The notes beneath the pieces were generated by a model. That model searched no databases. It had not been told where the DNA came from and saw only the letters and a list, made by a program, of their open reading frames with translations. From the NCBI RefSeq assembly GCF_937616625.2, contig NC_065570.1:68289665-68353664 (forward strand): DNA of 64,000 bases, in the 5' to 3' direction. The stretch comes from Mercurialis annua (taxonomy: Eukaryota > Streptophyta > Magnoliopsida > Malpighiales > Euphorbiaceae). This document shows positions 9,709-23,004 of the stretch, one piece after another; positions within the stretch are counted from its first letter, which is position 1, and the number at the start of each line of letters is the position of its first letter. A program made the translations under genes and the position numbers.

Positions 9709-12081
9709 ATGTCTCAAGAATCTGCCACCTCTACACCTCCACCCTCAGATGATCAAACACCTCCACCGCCGCCTGTAGTTGAAGAGAAACCAAAAGAAAA
9801 AGAAACCTCTCCACCTCAACCACCACCAGAACCGCCTGTAGTGGAAGAAGAGAAAGAAGTGTCTCCTCCACCACCTGCACCACCGCAAGAATCTAAATCA
9901 CTGGCATCAATGATGGAGAAAGAAGAAGTACAGTCTTCACCTTCAACATCGTCTGCTGCAGAGACTGAATCTTTAGTTACTAAAGAAGAGGTGGTGGTTG
10001 TTGTTGTTGTTGACGACGGAGAAGAAAAGAAAATTGAAGAAAAACATCAACTAGAAGAGCAGAAACACAATATTCCTCAAACTTTAGTCTCTTTTAAAGA
10101 AGAGAGTAATATAGTTGCTGATCTTTCAGATTTTGAGAAGAAAGCTTTGCAAGAATTCAAGAATTTAGTTCAAAATGCTCTCAACACTCATCAATTCACC
10201 TCTCCACCACCACCACCACCACCAGAAGCAAAAACAAACACCCAAGAAACCCCAGCTGATGATTCTACTCCTCCTAAAACTGAAGTACCCATTTCAGAAT
10301 CTGATGTTAATACTGAGATTAACCCACCAACAGACGAAGAATCAAAAACTGAAGAAACCCCATTAAAGCAATCTCAAGAAACCAAACAAGAAGACCCAAA
10401 GATTGAATCTTTACCTGAGGAAATTTCCATATGGGGAGTTCCACTTCTTAAAGATGACAGAAGTGATGTGATACTTTTGAAGTTCTTGAGAGCTAGGGAC
10501 TTTAAAGTGAAAGAGGCTTTTGTTATGATCACGAACACAATCAAATGGAGGAAGGAATTTATGATTGATGAGGTGATTGATGAAGATCTTGGTGATGATT
10601 TGGAGAAAGTTGTGTTCATGCATGGTCATGACAGGGAAGGGCATCCTGTGTGTTATAATGTTTATGGGGAGTTTCAGAATAAGGAGTTGTATCAGAAAAC
10701 ATTTGCTGATGAGGAGAAGAGAATGAAGTTTCTGAGGTGGAGGATTCAGTTCTTGGAGAGAAGTATCAGGAAGCTTGATTTTAGACCTGGTGGTATTTCT
10801 ACTATTTTTCAGGTTAATGACCTCAAAAATTCACCAGGACCTGCTAAGAAGGAGCTTAGGTTGGCTACTAAGCAGGCTCTTCAATTGCTGCAAGACAATT
10901 ATCCTGAGTTTGTAGCTAAACAGGTATATGTTTAATTATCTGCATAATCTTGCAATTTTTAATGTGCTCTTATTAAATTGTAATTGTATAATGTATAATA
11001 GGTGTTTGTCAATGTCCCTTGGTGGTATCTTGCTTTCTATACGATGATCAGTCCATTTATGACTCAGAGAACCAAGAGCAAATTTGTATTTGTAGGCCCT
11101 TCTAAATCTGCTGAAACACTTTTCAAGTAAGTTAACATTTTGTATTTCCGTTTTTTTAGGCTAAATTGACATTCTTTATTGGATATGTTGCACTGAAATT
11201 TGTCAGACTCTTGCGATTCAGTGTTTCGTTTCCGTTTTTGAAACTTCGAACTCTCTATTTGTAACTAGTTCTTGTAAAAAATGTGATTTCACCAATGTCC
11301 TGTTCAGCGTTTTAAACGTTTTCATTCCGTGCAACATAGTTTATTGACACTTGTATTTTGTGTGCTGTGCTTATTTTTAGATGGTTGATTTGATCACTGA
11401 ATTTGGTTTGGCTAAAACAGATATATATCAGCTGAACAAGTGCCGATTCAGTATGGTGGCTTAAGCGTGGATTACTGTGATTGCAACCCGGAATTTACTG
11501 TTGCTGATCCTGCGACAGAGCTAACTGTAAAGCCTGCAACCAAACAAACTGTAGAAATAATAATTTATGAGGTATGATTGGATTTTATTCTTGTCTGTTA
11601 ACATTTGCAATTGAAATGTGTTATTACAGAATTTCTAATGATTATTTTTGAAATCATTAGCTGTCGCTCTGATTTTGATTGTGATCGTTCTATTTTTATT
11701 AATATTGTAACTGGTTTCTCAACGAGCTAAGTCAAGCAGTACTGATTGCTCGACAAGGGTTGCTCAAGCAGATTGCAATTTCTGTGCTTTCATTCATTTT
11801 TTGTACCTAACATTGGTATATTGCAGAAATGTGTTATTGTTTGGGAACTCCGAGTTGTCGGATGGGAGGTTAGCTACAGTGCTGAGTTCGCACCGGATGC
11901 AAAAGATGCATACACAGTTATCATACAGAAACCAACCAAATTGACTCCAACTGATGAACCGGTGATAAGTAGCAGCTTCAAAGTTAGTGAACTTGGTAAA
12001 ATTTTGCTGACAGTCGACAATTCAACCGCCAAGAAGAAGAAACTTCTCTACAGGTTCATCATCAAACCTTTTTCAGATTGA
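9709..12081 (+). CDS. PATL: Patellin (Sec14-GOLD lipid-binding protein), gene A, 581 aa
   Basis: Patellins bind phosphoinositides and act in membrane traffic, cell-plate formation and auxin-carrier handling at the plasma membrane. Four exons: 9709-10923, 11002-11126, 11421-11571, 11827-12081, all with GT-AG introns and continuous frame (phases 0, 2, 0). The N-terminus (about 1-240) is a Pro/Glu-rich, acidic, disordered region including the conserved SFKEESN block (128-134). It is followed by a CRAL-TRIO N segment (about 242-285, SDVILLKFLRARDFK), the Sec14 lipid-binding domain (about 300-450, with QDNYPE and VFVNVPWWY) and a C-terminal GOLD domain (about 465-578, with VVWELRVVGWEV-like sequence and ending KKKKLLYRF). 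The ATG at 9709 was chosen because it starts the acidic region as in gene B. The frame stays open upstream to 9508, but those residues do not resemble patellins. Gene B, 18 kb away on the other strand, shares the same exon layout. Confidence 0.93.
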
Positions 12082-13185
12082 GGATTTTATAGCATTCAGT
12101 GACTTCGGTTTCAGATATATAGTTGGAACTGGAAATTGAACTGGCTTCACTAGTTCTTGAGTGATATTTTTCTTTTGCCTGTACTTCGTGATTTTGGCTT
12201 CCAGGTGAGTAGGATGGTTGATGATGAATAGCAAGGACATGGTTTTGTCCCTTTGGTTTCTTTATGTCAATCATTTTAGGGCAAATAGAGAGAAATGTGG
12301 TTGCAGAACTTACTGAGATGTTTCTAAAGAGTCATGTACATTTATTTTGTGTGGATATCTATATTTTGGTACCCTTCCATGAGCTATATACATAGTTTTG
12401 CTTTGATCTTGTTTTAGCAACTATGCTTCTTCAATTTTTGATCTCTTTAAGTACCACCTAAGGGTGAATTCAACCGATGAGCTTTAGTTCGAGTGGTATG
12501 TGCGGTGGATAGAATTCTGTTAAGATCGTGAAATCAAATCCTCCACAAATGCAAAAAAACCTGCCTCTCCAATGATAAAAAATTGAGTTTGGAACACTTG
12601 ATTTGTTTAATTTATTTTTTGCTTTCTATGCCAATAGTGAGCTGATTTTTTATTGTAACTTTTAAAACTAAATCGAACTGAAAAATATATTTTATGCCAT
12701 TATAAATTGAATTGTTTGGTTCGGTTTTTACACACTCCTACTACCAACTAGTATCTGCTGATGTAACTGGTTTATCAACGGAAAGAAAAGCAGTTACCAA
12801 ATTAATGTTCCTTTGAATGATTGATATTTTTTTCATTATTTGCATGCTTTGAGCATGCATAGATTTTCAAGCTATAATTGTTCTTTGCGGGTTTGTTTGT
12901 CATGTGGACCATTGTTTAATGATGCCTTCTCTGTGTTTTTCTTCCATGGACAGTCTAAATTTTTTTCAATACATTCTATTATGTAATTATAAAATATTAT
13001 CTTTGAATTACATCATAAACGGAATCTAGTTCCTTCTCCCTTTTGGCAAACATAAAACAAATGAAATCAAAATTTGTGTTGTAGAAAGATTAGCAAAAAA
13101 CAAATTTTGGGATAGCAAATGAAAAGTAATTTGGAAGAACAATAAGAAGAGATATAGTGAGCGGAAAATACAGGTGCTTTGCAAT
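12082..13185. other. 3' flank of patellin A and intergenic
   Basis: Contains the probable 3' untranslated region and a SINE fragment at 12478-12582. No other gene is visible. Confidence 0.5.
12478..12582 (+). repeat. tRNA-type SINE fragment
   Basis: Shares box A-like TTCGAGTGGTATGTGCG and the box B relative AAATCAAATCC followed by a CT-rich stretch and ATGATAAAAAA with the other SINE-like copies at 753, 24353 and 38398. Diverged. Confidence 0.5.
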
Positions 13186-13558
13186 TAGGGGCGAGCAAAA
13201 TGCCCGACCAACCGATTTAATAGACCAAACTGATGACTTTTGGTCAGTTTAGTTCGGTAAAAACTTAGACCAGGTTGGTTTTGGTTTACATTTTTTGAAT
13301 TTGGTTCGGTTTTGGTTTTTATTTTGGAAACTTAAATTAACTGAACCGACCAAATAATCAAATAGTTGATTTTTTTATTGTATTTTTCTTTATATTTTTA
13401 TCGGTTTTAATTGAATCAACATATATTTTATAAGATTTTTTTGTTTTTGGTTCAGTTTCGGTTACATTTTTATCTTCAGTCGGTCTCGATTTTGATCTAG
13501 TCGGTTTGGGGAAATTTACTTCGGTTAAAAACCGAATCTACCGAATGTTAACCCCTTA
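13186..13558. mobile_element. Old hAT-like MITE rich in CCGA/TCGG motifs
   Basis: Starts TAGGGGCGAGCAAAA and ends TTAACCCCTTA, an imperfect terminal inverted repeat. The inside is full of AACCGA/TCGGTT repeats, as in the clearer hAT element at 24430-25272. Flanks TTTGCAAT and AATGTAAT agree at 5 of 8 positions, so the target duplication is decayed. Confidence 0.5.
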
Positions 13559-15257
13559 AATGTAATTGTGCATTGCTTGTGTGTCCAATTGTTATGAATG
13601 TTATGCCTGGCTTGTACTGCTAGGATTTCACCAACTTTATAAGTGTTTGGGACCATCTCATAATTGCTATAATTCATCATTTCATGGCCTTATATAATAT
13701 GTTCATGCTCTGACAAATAATTCCCATACCATACCAGCATTTGTATAAACATTAAAATCGATCATTGACTATAAAGTTGGATTCCAAAATCATGTCATGC
13801 AAATTTTTATTTACTACACTTGATATCACAACAATCTTTTCTAGGAATGTGAATCAATTCGCCATCAAATCTGGTTCACTCGTGTGAATGATCCCCCGTA
13901 AATTAGGTATAGACATGTATTTTGGATACTGAAAATGAAAAATGATGCTGAAGAGTTCCTATAATTATATTCAGAGACATATCTATTCATAGGGGTTAAA
14001 TCGACAATTTAAATTAAATCGTACTTATCATAAATAATCCATACAAATTTAGGAGTTGCGAGTTTATGGATTAATTTGTAATAATAGAAAAATCAATTCA
14101 GAAAGTTTTAGGTAAATTTCAGTTACCTGCAAAATATCATACTATCTATTAATTAATCAGCTAATTCTTGTGTTTAATGAATCTGATTGGTTCTAATTTT
14201 ATTATTAATAATTAATTTAAATAATTAATGATAATTAAAAGGGAATTTGCATAGAATATTCCAGCACAGTTTAGAAGGTTTATCCAGGGGTTGCCAAGCA
14301 TTATAAAAGGAACATTATGAAACCCTAGGAAAAGGCGGTCACAATTGTCGAAATTACAATGCAGATATCAAGCAAATACTCTAGGCAAATTGCAACTTAA
14401 GAGAAAAATTAAAAATTCAATTGAAATCTCTCAAATTCATCAAAATATGTTCAAGAACACTGATACTTTTTAGTCGATCCGGCCTAACGAGTTCAGGCCT
14501 GCGAACCTAATTTTTAGAACAGGACATATTTCACCAATTATAAACAGAGTGACATCTTTCCTATTTTAATTTGAATTAGACTGATTTATATATTTGCTTT
14601 TTTATAACAAAAACCTATAAAACTTGCTAGACTATTAATGTGATAAAAAAAATGATGTAAAGAGTATTTAAGTTACTTTACTTTACATGTTTAAGATCAT
14701 TACTAATCCAATACTTCTTTATCCTATAAATATAATAAAAACATTTTTTTGATATGGGTATGAATGCGGAATTGAAATTTTTGGAGAAAATAGACCGAAA
14801 AGTTGGATAATGACACTTTCGTAATTGTATTCAAATTCGAGGTGTGCGATTTAGGTGATATATGAGTCAATTTCATTAAAAACGGGCCAATGATCGATAC
14901 ACTTTTGCATCGCTCATGACATCTCTCGCTTTTGCGCCGAATGCAATTGTTTAGACCTCTGAAACTCCAATTTATCTTTAAATAATAATGTCTATTTTAA
15001 ATTACTTTCACCTGAAATTTCCTTTCAATTCCAATTTTTTTAGAAAAAACTTTTGCTTTTATTTTTTGATTTTAAAATTCAATTGAATTAACGATTGTTT
15101 GGATGGATAATTTCTAAACTTCATTCGAACCAATAGATTTTGCATGCTACTATAATTTTGGCCTTAATTCATTAATCAACAATATTAAAGATTTATTTTT
15201 ATTCCTGCTACATCAATCGAAAGATATTTTGTGTGAATCAAGTTCGCCATATAAGAT

Positions 15258-15427
15258 TATAAACTATCCATTTATCACGTGACACATGACAATAATAAAT
15301 GTCATAACCAATCAATAAATATCACAGTAATTATAGTTAAAATATAAGCAATTAGTGTGATATTTATTGACTGGTTATGATATTTATTATTGTTTATTAT
15401 GTGTCACACGATAAGTGAATAGTTCAT
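15258..15427. repeat. Foldback hairpin of about 170 bp
   Basis: Left arm about 15260-15326 (starting AAACTATCCATTTATCACGT) pairs with right arm about 15357-15426 read in reverse (GAACTATTCACTTATCGTGT). The arms cover about 67 bases with few mismatches around a loop of about 30 bases. It has no coding potential. It may be a small MITE; no target duplication is clear. Confidence 0.75.
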
Positions 15428-16210
15428 GAATCTACAAGTCATACAGAGTGTGAATGTCGTTCATAAATATGCCAATCTAAAAGATTTTCTCAATATTTAT
15501 ATCCAAATTGGTCCCAAACAAAAATTTCAGTTTTTGAGCATTTTCATTAATTTCTTTATCACATAAGTATGTTTTCAATTGTTGGTTATAATTATCATTA
15601 CTGAGGTTAAATAGTTTTGTGATTAAAGGAAATGATTTGTTAGCTGGGGTTTCAATTGTTAGGTGAGGTGCGTTGCTAACCTTTTCCTTTTCATTTGCTT
15701 TTGTAACTGTGCTTTATTTTGTACAGGCGTGACAATTTTCTGTTATTCATGGGACCAATTTGTATTACCATCATCAATACTAACACAATGTTTTATGTGC
15801 TAATAAAGTAATAAAACTCATTACAAACTACACTTTTGTTTCTACTCTATAAGTTTCTACTTTTTCTAAATAAATTGCTTTATTCTTAAAATTTACTTTT
15901 TTTTGTGTGTTTTAGTGATATTATTTTGAGTGGTTTGATGATGTTATTTTATGTTGTTTGTGTGTCGATCCTTAATTAGATCAAGACTGCTTAATATTTG
16001 TTCGAGTTTCACTTTCACACCACTTAATAAATGAAAGTGAATTCATTAAAGACGGTTCTGAAATATAACAACTTTAAAAATGGAATTACCAAAATTAAAA
16101 ATAGTGCTCTAAAAATTAAGCAACAACAATTTTTTTAAAATATCAATGCGTCATTAAAATATATCATCTTAACTTTCTATTCATTTATTTCATTTCTTTT
16201 CAAATAGATT

Positions 16211-16891
16211 AAATGTTAGGAGTTCTTCATCATTTTTAATATTTTTATAACATTTGATATATTGTACTTCACTTTTATTTGTCTTCAATATAATTATATC
16301 GTTTCATAGAAAAAAACTAATTAGCTTCAATTAGGCTACCCAATAAGTTAAATCTACAAAATAATTAAAATATAAATTTTACTAATCTATACTACAATAT
16401 GTTCAATTTTAATTTTATTTCATTTTATTTTATTAAATAATAATAATTATTATTATAACATAAAATGTACAAAAATTATTAGTGAATATCATATTGTAGT
16501 CTAACTTTTTTTTTTTGAGAATTCATCAAACTTCATTAATCGAATATGAAACAGTTACATTTGTAAAAAATTCGGAAAAAACATTTGATATATTGTACTT
16601 CACTTTTAATGTTAGGATTTTTTCATCATTTTTAATATTTTTATAACATTTGATATATTGTACTTCACTTTTCTTTGTCTTCAATATAATTATATCGTTT
16701 CATAGAAAAAAAACTAATTAGGCTACCCAATAAGTTAAATCTACAAAGTAATTAAAATATAATTTTTACTAATCTATAATATAATATGTTCAATTTAAAT
16801 TTTTTCATTTTATTTTATTAAATATTAATTATTAATTATTATTATAACATAAAATTTACAAAAATTATTAGTGAATATCATGTAGTCTAAC
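16211..16891. repeat. Direct duplication of a ~290-bp unit around a LINE tail
   Basis: Copy 1 (16211-16505) and copy 2 (16608-16891) both run from AATGTTAGGA to GTGAATATCAT...TAGTCTAAC with small indels and substitutions. Between them lie a LINE 3' tail (16506-16579) and a third short piece of the unit (ACATTTGATATATTGTACTT, about 16580-16606). Confidence 0.8.
16506..16579 (-). mobile_element. Very short LINE 3' end (minus strand)
   Basis: An 11-base T-run (the poly-A tail on the minus strand) is followed by sequence matching the 3' end of the LINE remnant at 34182, for example GAATATGAAACAGTTACATT. It is only about 70 bp long, typical of extreme 5' truncation. Confidence 0.65.
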
Positions 16892-18198
16892 TGTTTATTA
16901 TATACAAATAATAACAAATTATTAAAATAAATGAGAAAGGTTAATCAATATGATTTAACTGGCTAAGCATAAACTACAAAAACGTCATCAATAAAAAATA
17001 AAATATACAAGAACAAAATTCGATATTTTTTTCATCTCATATATAACAATGTTACCGTCCTCTATAATTGAAGGATTTGATTGTAATAAAAATCAAAGTA
17101 TAAAAACTCAATTTATACAGAAAAATACAATGACTCCAATATAAGTTATGTCGATTGCTTTTCTGATGTCAAAAGCTTATCAGTTTTTTTTTATCCAATT
17201 TCTCTTTAAAGTTTATTATTCATTAAATTCTTCTACATGAGCATGCGACTCAGTTGCCATGGCTACTAATTTTTAGGTTAAAAAATGATAAAAGGCTTAT
17301 ATATTTTTAAATTTTTATTTATCTAGTCTCCTCAATTTTATTTATTCAATAAATCATTGTACATACAAAAGATTGTTAATTTAATGTGGTCCATTTTACC
17401 AACATGCCGAATTAGATGAATATTTAAATTTGATCTCACACGCATTTTACGGTAAACATGATGCACGCTAATTTTCCATCAAAGAGAAAACATAAAAATC
17501 AAAATAAATTAAATACAAAGACTAAATCAAGATAATATTTTCAATAAAAATCAAATAAATAAATATTTTTAAAAACAGCTAAATAGATTTGACCTATAGA
17601 GTATTACTACAAAAGGGGTGTACATGAATTCCAAGTATCTGTACTTGGATTGCTAAAGTGGTGAATTAAGTTTGTTAAAATAACTCACATTATTAAAGTA
17701 GCATAAATATAAATAGTTTATGAGCATAAGAATTCAACCACACTAGTTATCAGGTTATGACTAAATTTAAATATATTTATGTATATGTTGATTATTATAT
17801 TTTAACTCATTTATAATCAAATATTTTTACCTATTAATTAAAAATACTTTTGATATGTTAATCACACATTTTAAACAGTGTCCATAACTCACTATTTTAA
17901 ATTACACCTTCATCAATATAATCAAATTAACCTTCATCAATATAATCAAATTAATCGAATTTTTTTAATATATATGTTATGTGGGCGCATAACATGATAT
18001 GAATGTAGAAGGGGGCAAGCCAACAAACACATGCATACACCTCAAGTACATTGTAACATTGTTTTATTATTGTCAAATGGACAAATTAAACAACGGCTAT
18101 GCACATGAGAATTGATACTGATACTTTATAGCCATGCAATGCATGCCTTTAATTGGCATCAAAGACAAGAAACAACATTTCATTTTCATTCTCTTCTG

Positions 18199-18199
<1 letters not shown>

Positions 18200-18248
<49 letters not shown>
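18200..18248. repeat. (TA)n microsatellite
   Basis: About 24 uninterrupted TA units. The count is likely to vary between individuals. Confidence 0.97.
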
Positions 18249-18253
<5 letters not shown>

Positions 18254-18355
18254 CAGTTTTGATGATTTATACAACATTTTATTATGTTTTTTTTATATGA
18301 TATACTGTTTTTTTTAATATTTATTTTTTTACTATCCCTTTTAAATATTTACAGT

Positions 18356-19145
18356 ATGCTGTGCATGTGCATAGCTAAGCTGTGCTGCGCACAGCCATAG
18401 GCTCGCATTCCGAGGCCGATTTCCGACTTTCCGACGTGCTTCCAACCCCAAAACAGCAAAATTTTGATAACCCATCTCCACAACATATCCAATTCACCAA
18501 AAACGTAATTAAAACGCCAAAATCGAATCAAAACGATAACTAATTCGAAATCGATATAAAAATGCCTAAACGATCAAATCGATATTCCAACAATTATACT
18601 TAACCAAAACGCGAAACGTCGAGCTCACCTTAATCTCCTCAGCGATTCGAAGAATTAGAGATGAAAAGCTCGCAAAACGGATCAAGAACGGCGATTTGAA
18701 GGCGAGGGCGACTGTGAACGATGGAATTTTCTTTCTTTCCTAATTCTCAAACTCTCTAGATACTTCTTTGGCTAATGAAGATGACTTAAGCCTATTTATA
18801 TGGGTGGTCAAAGTGCTATTTAATCTTTAAACTTTTTAAAATTTTCAATTTAATCTAAAACATGTCCACTTCCAAATTTTAAACGATCTCCGATTGATAC
18901 GAAATTTTTACCAAAAATATTATAAATTATTCTAAGAACTTTGGCGTAATAATTATCGTCACGGAATTTATATTTTATTTTATATTACTTTTCTTACTTT
19001 TCTTTTAATTCTGATATTAATTCCGATTAATAAAAATTATTCCAAAATTCTAATATTAATAAATTAAATCCACTTTGATTTAATTTATCGAAATTCTCGA
19101 CACGTGGCACGATTTAATATATTTTAAATATTTGGGGAATTACAA
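18356..19145 (-). mobile_element. Probable solo or fragmentary LTR of a Ty3-type element
   Basis: GC content rises abruptly. On the minus strand the segment would start TGTAATTCCCC, pass a CACGTGTCG block, and contain GCCATTTCG-like and promoter-leader-like sequence (TTCGAAGAATTAGAG on plus). This resembles LTRs of plant Ty3 elements. No partner LTR, primer site or target duplication was found, so borders and identity are tentative. Confidence 0.4.
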
Positions 19146-21660
19146 TATAATAAACTAACTAATTTAAATCTTTCAATCTTTTTTTCACTAATTTTTATTT
19201 TTTTCAACATTTTTTCAATTTTTTTTATTTTATTCGCATATAATGTGTTCTTTTTCATTCATGTTAAAATCAACTAAATATTAACATAATATCAACACAA
19301 TATCAACATAAAATCAACATCGTAACATTTCAATAATTTAACATCATTATTGTCTTACTCACCAATGCTAAAATCAACAAAATATCAACACTGTAACATT
19401 ATAATAATTCAACATCATTATTTGTCTTCTTCCCCGATACTATCGTATCATTATCTAGTCTCAATTTAATTTAATTTAATTAATTTATTTCACAGACAAT
19501 ATTATCTTATTTGTCAATGTTAAAAAAAATTCAATTGATATCAACATAAAATTAACAATACTGTAACATTACAATAATTCAGCAATCAATCATCATCAAC
19601 AAATTGTTCTGCAGAACAAAGAAAAATGCAGAAATAACAGAATTTATTTCATAAAATTACAAAATTATTCTACATAACATAAAATGAATATTACATTCTT
19701 TAAATATACTCTTTATACATTTTTCATGGTGAAAAAACAGTAAAAAAATAAAAAAAAATTACAGATTTGAAAATGAAAAATAAAAACAAAATATTTCAGG
19801 TCTAAAATCAAAAAGATAAAAGAAAAATGGAGGCGAGACAAAGGTGGAAAGACAGAGGCGAAACGGCGGAACAGTGCGCAAATTTGAGAATAGTGTGAAA
19901 GGTGAGTTGAAAGAAATGAGAGAGAAATCTGAGAAGAGAGAAAATAATTATAATTATGAGAGTTTGTGTTATTAGGGTTCTATTTATATGAATGATAGAA
20001 AAATAATAAATTTTTTTAGTATGCTAGTTTTGAAATGTCAAATATGAGTCAGTATAAAAATAAATTAAATTTGAATGTTGGTTATTTGAGTAGAAGCCTT
20101 TTATTATAATGTCTCACCAAAGCCACATGTCAAGCAGGCTCAGCCTTGAGCATAGGCCATAGTGGCCTATATTGCCTAAAGCCCTCAAAATTTTAAAAGA
20201 TTTGATAGGAATTAATGTAGAATTAAGCATCCAACTTGCTGGTCTATGGAGACATAGTCACCTTCAGAGTATGAAACAGGTCATTTGTTCCAATGCTCAA
20301 TGTTTAATAGGAAAAAAGAGAAAAGAAATATAAACAATATAAAAACGCAACTAAAAACAGACACCTTAGGGTCTCTCTTAAGTTGGTTTATATAGACCAT
20401 CAAAACGGTTGGATTTTTTTTACTGATCCCTGCCAAATTTCTAGAACTGTACAATTTAGTTATTTTTTCTTGATTGTATGTCACGCGTAGGGCGCCATGG
20501 ACAATTTTGTATCAAAAATTCTTTTCTGGTCCCTCACATTTTTGAACAGATAAGTATCTTTCGAGTCAGCAATATGTGTGCGTGTGTGTGTATTATATAG
20601 ACTCCATCTGTGATTAGTCTATTTTGGTAGTTCGAGATATGGATCTATTGGTGAAGGATTGTCGTGGTCGTATCTCGTCTTTACCTTGGTGATTCATGCA
20701 TGTCTACTGTAGCGCCATATCTTATTTATTGAATTTAGTAATATTAAATGTCGTTGAAATTCTTTCGCCCTATGATACTGTTTACACTGTCCAAAAAGAA
20801 CTCGATGACTAATTAGGATTTTTGAACCTAAAAGTCATTTAACTATCTATTTTAGTTATTATTCAGTAATTATTTTATTTATTAATTAGTACAGTATTTA
20901 TTAAAACAAGAGATTGTATCTTATTAAACTGGTTTTTCTATTTTAAAGTTTGTCTGTTATAAATAGTTAGATTTATGTTTGTATTTAGAACAACTGAATT
21001 ATCAATCAAAAACAACTTTAAAACCTTGTGCTTTTTTGTCTCCATTCCCTGTGATTAGCTAAGTTAGCAGTAGGAACAATTTATATATTAATATCGTATT
21101 GATTTTTTAACCTCCAGATTATTTTTATTTTTTAGTTTGACTGAGTTTAATCAAATTTTATTCAACTTTTCGGACCGACCGACAAAGCATCGAAGCCATA
21201 CGGTACCCATCTATAAATTTAAAAATTTGAGTATGGAATTATGCGAAAAGATACGTTAGCAATTTTGTCCAATGAATCTTGACTGTCCTAGAAAAATTAA
21301 TGTAAAATTTGTCAATATCACCAACAAAGTTTTTAGCAATCTGAAATAATTCACTTAATAAATTGACATTGCTTGGATTATACCTTTAAGCAAGATTTTT
21401 TAACCATCATAAACAAAATATATTTCTTTTCACTTCTATATTAGGCTGTTAGGTCTAGGAGGTTGTGTTGAAGAAGCAGCCCGATCCGTATAATTATTCA
21501 TCAAAATCATTTTGTAAATCGTGCATTGAAGCCCGATCCGTATGGTTTCAAAATTTAAAATAATATGATTAGTGCGCCTGAACTTCAATAATCTGACGAA
21601 ATATCTCAAAAGCAATGAAAGGCTTCATCAATAATCTCTAAAACACAATGATAGAATTTA
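19146..21660. other. Intergenic, AT-rich
   Basis: No gene is recognised. Around 19260-19580 short phrases such as ATCAACATAA and AATAATTCAACATCATTAT recur irregularly. Around 20740-21070 there is an LTR-like stretch (TATAAATAGTTAG, later ATCAATCAAAAAC) that may be an old Ty1-type LTR. Confidence 0.4.
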
Positions 21661-22163
21661 GGCCTAATGTCTTAAAAAAACCCGATCTTTTAGCTCATTT
21701 TCAATCATACTCTGACGTTAAAAATTTGTCAATTTTACCCTATTTTGCATTTTTGTGTTTTATTTGTACCCTAAAATTAAATTAACGTCTTTTGCGTTTG
21801 GAAATTTGTTTAAAACATTCTCCATGTCTCGCATATATTGATTGTATATTTTTAAAATTTATTTAAATTTAGTTAAATTAATTAAGAATTTAAATTAGTG
21901 TTAATTTGATTATGGTTTTTAGTTAGTTTTTAAAAATAAAGGACTTATTTGTATTTTTTTTTGAATAAAAAAGAATTTAATTTCATGTTTAGACTTAATT
22001 AATGGAATGATTTTATCATTTAAGTAAAAAAATTAACAAAAATTAAAATATTGGGGTACAATTGAAAACGGAAATTCAAAAGTGGGAAAAATTGACAAAT
22101 TTTTAACGTCGGGGTGGAATTGAAAAAAAGTTTAAAGTTGAGGGATTTTTGAGTGATGAGGCC
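21661..22163. mobile_element. Mutator-like MITE with long inverted ends
   Basis: Begins GGCCTAATG and ends GAGGCC. The arms form a long inverted repeat (for example CTGACGTTAAAAATTTGTCAAT paired, near the other end, with the ATTGACAAATTTTTAACGTC region). It is flanked by an exact 9-bp target duplication, TAGAATTTA (21652-21660 and 22164-22172), the length typical of Mutator-like elements. No transposase is present. Confidence 0.85.
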
Positions 22164-22172
22164 TAGAATTTA

Positions 22173-22995
22173 GCAATTAATTAGTTTGATAATTACAATG
22201 AGAATCTCGAATCAAAAAATATTTTATAATAAATTTATATCCATCGCATCATGTCATTAATAGAATATTAATACTATAACTAAATTAATTAAAAAATTAT
22301 ATTTTAAATATTCTAATAATAGTTTAACTTGTTTACAGTATCCCCTTGCCTCTCTAAAAATTGCGATCCCTTCTTTCAGAAAAAAATTTCTTCATCTTCA
22401 CCATTTTGAGGGTGAAAGAAGGTGATTTTCCGGCTATAGTCGGAAAATCATCTTCTCTCCACCCATAATAATACGATTAGAATTTTTAATTTGATTTCAA
22501 TAAAGCTATTTTAAGATGTTTATGTTGATTTGGTATTTTTTTTAAGTCTAATAAAACTTGTAAGGTTTTTACTCCTCTTTTAATTAGATTTTTAGATCTA
22601 TCAAAAATCTTTAGAGTTTGTTCATTTTTCATATTCAAGTTCTTGTAGATTTAAAGATCAGAAAGTTTGTGACTTCTAACTTTATAGATCTAGATGAAGA
22701 TGTTGATTGGAGATAATAGGATTTAACAGATTAGGCCGTTCTTCCATTTCATCGGGAGAAGGAGATCGAAGTCCCCGCTCAACGGATTTGTCCGTCGTTA
22801 TTTTAAGTTTACGGGATTTATAACTAGATCTTTTTTTTTTATCTTTGTTTGTATCATGGATTGTTTGTCTTTATTTGGTTTATTCAAATCTTGAAAGATC
22901 ATATAAAAAAATTTGTGATATAAATTTCAGCCTTATTTTGTAATCTTCATCGATGGATTTACTATTGTAAAAAAGAAAAAATATTCTAATGATAT
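22173..22995. other. Intergenic
   Basis: No gene is seen. A small perfect hairpin, GATTTTCCG...CGGAAAATC, lies near 22421-22446. Confidence 0.5.
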
Positions 22996-23004
22996 ATTAT
23001 AATA

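Larger units (their letters stand above)
13559..18199. other. Repeat-rich intergenic stretch
   Basis: No gene is recognised. It includes an LTR-like piece around 14270-14560 (TATAAAAGG, then a leader-like AC-rich region), a hairpin at 15258-15427, and a direct duplication at 16211-16891. A segment near 17280-17580 resembles sequence around 59160-59725 (TTATTTATCTAGT blocks). Confidence 0.45.

Noticed and set aside
18112..18300. A 62-codon frame with an Ile-Tyr repeat
   Set aside because: It is a by-product of the (TA)n microsatellite.
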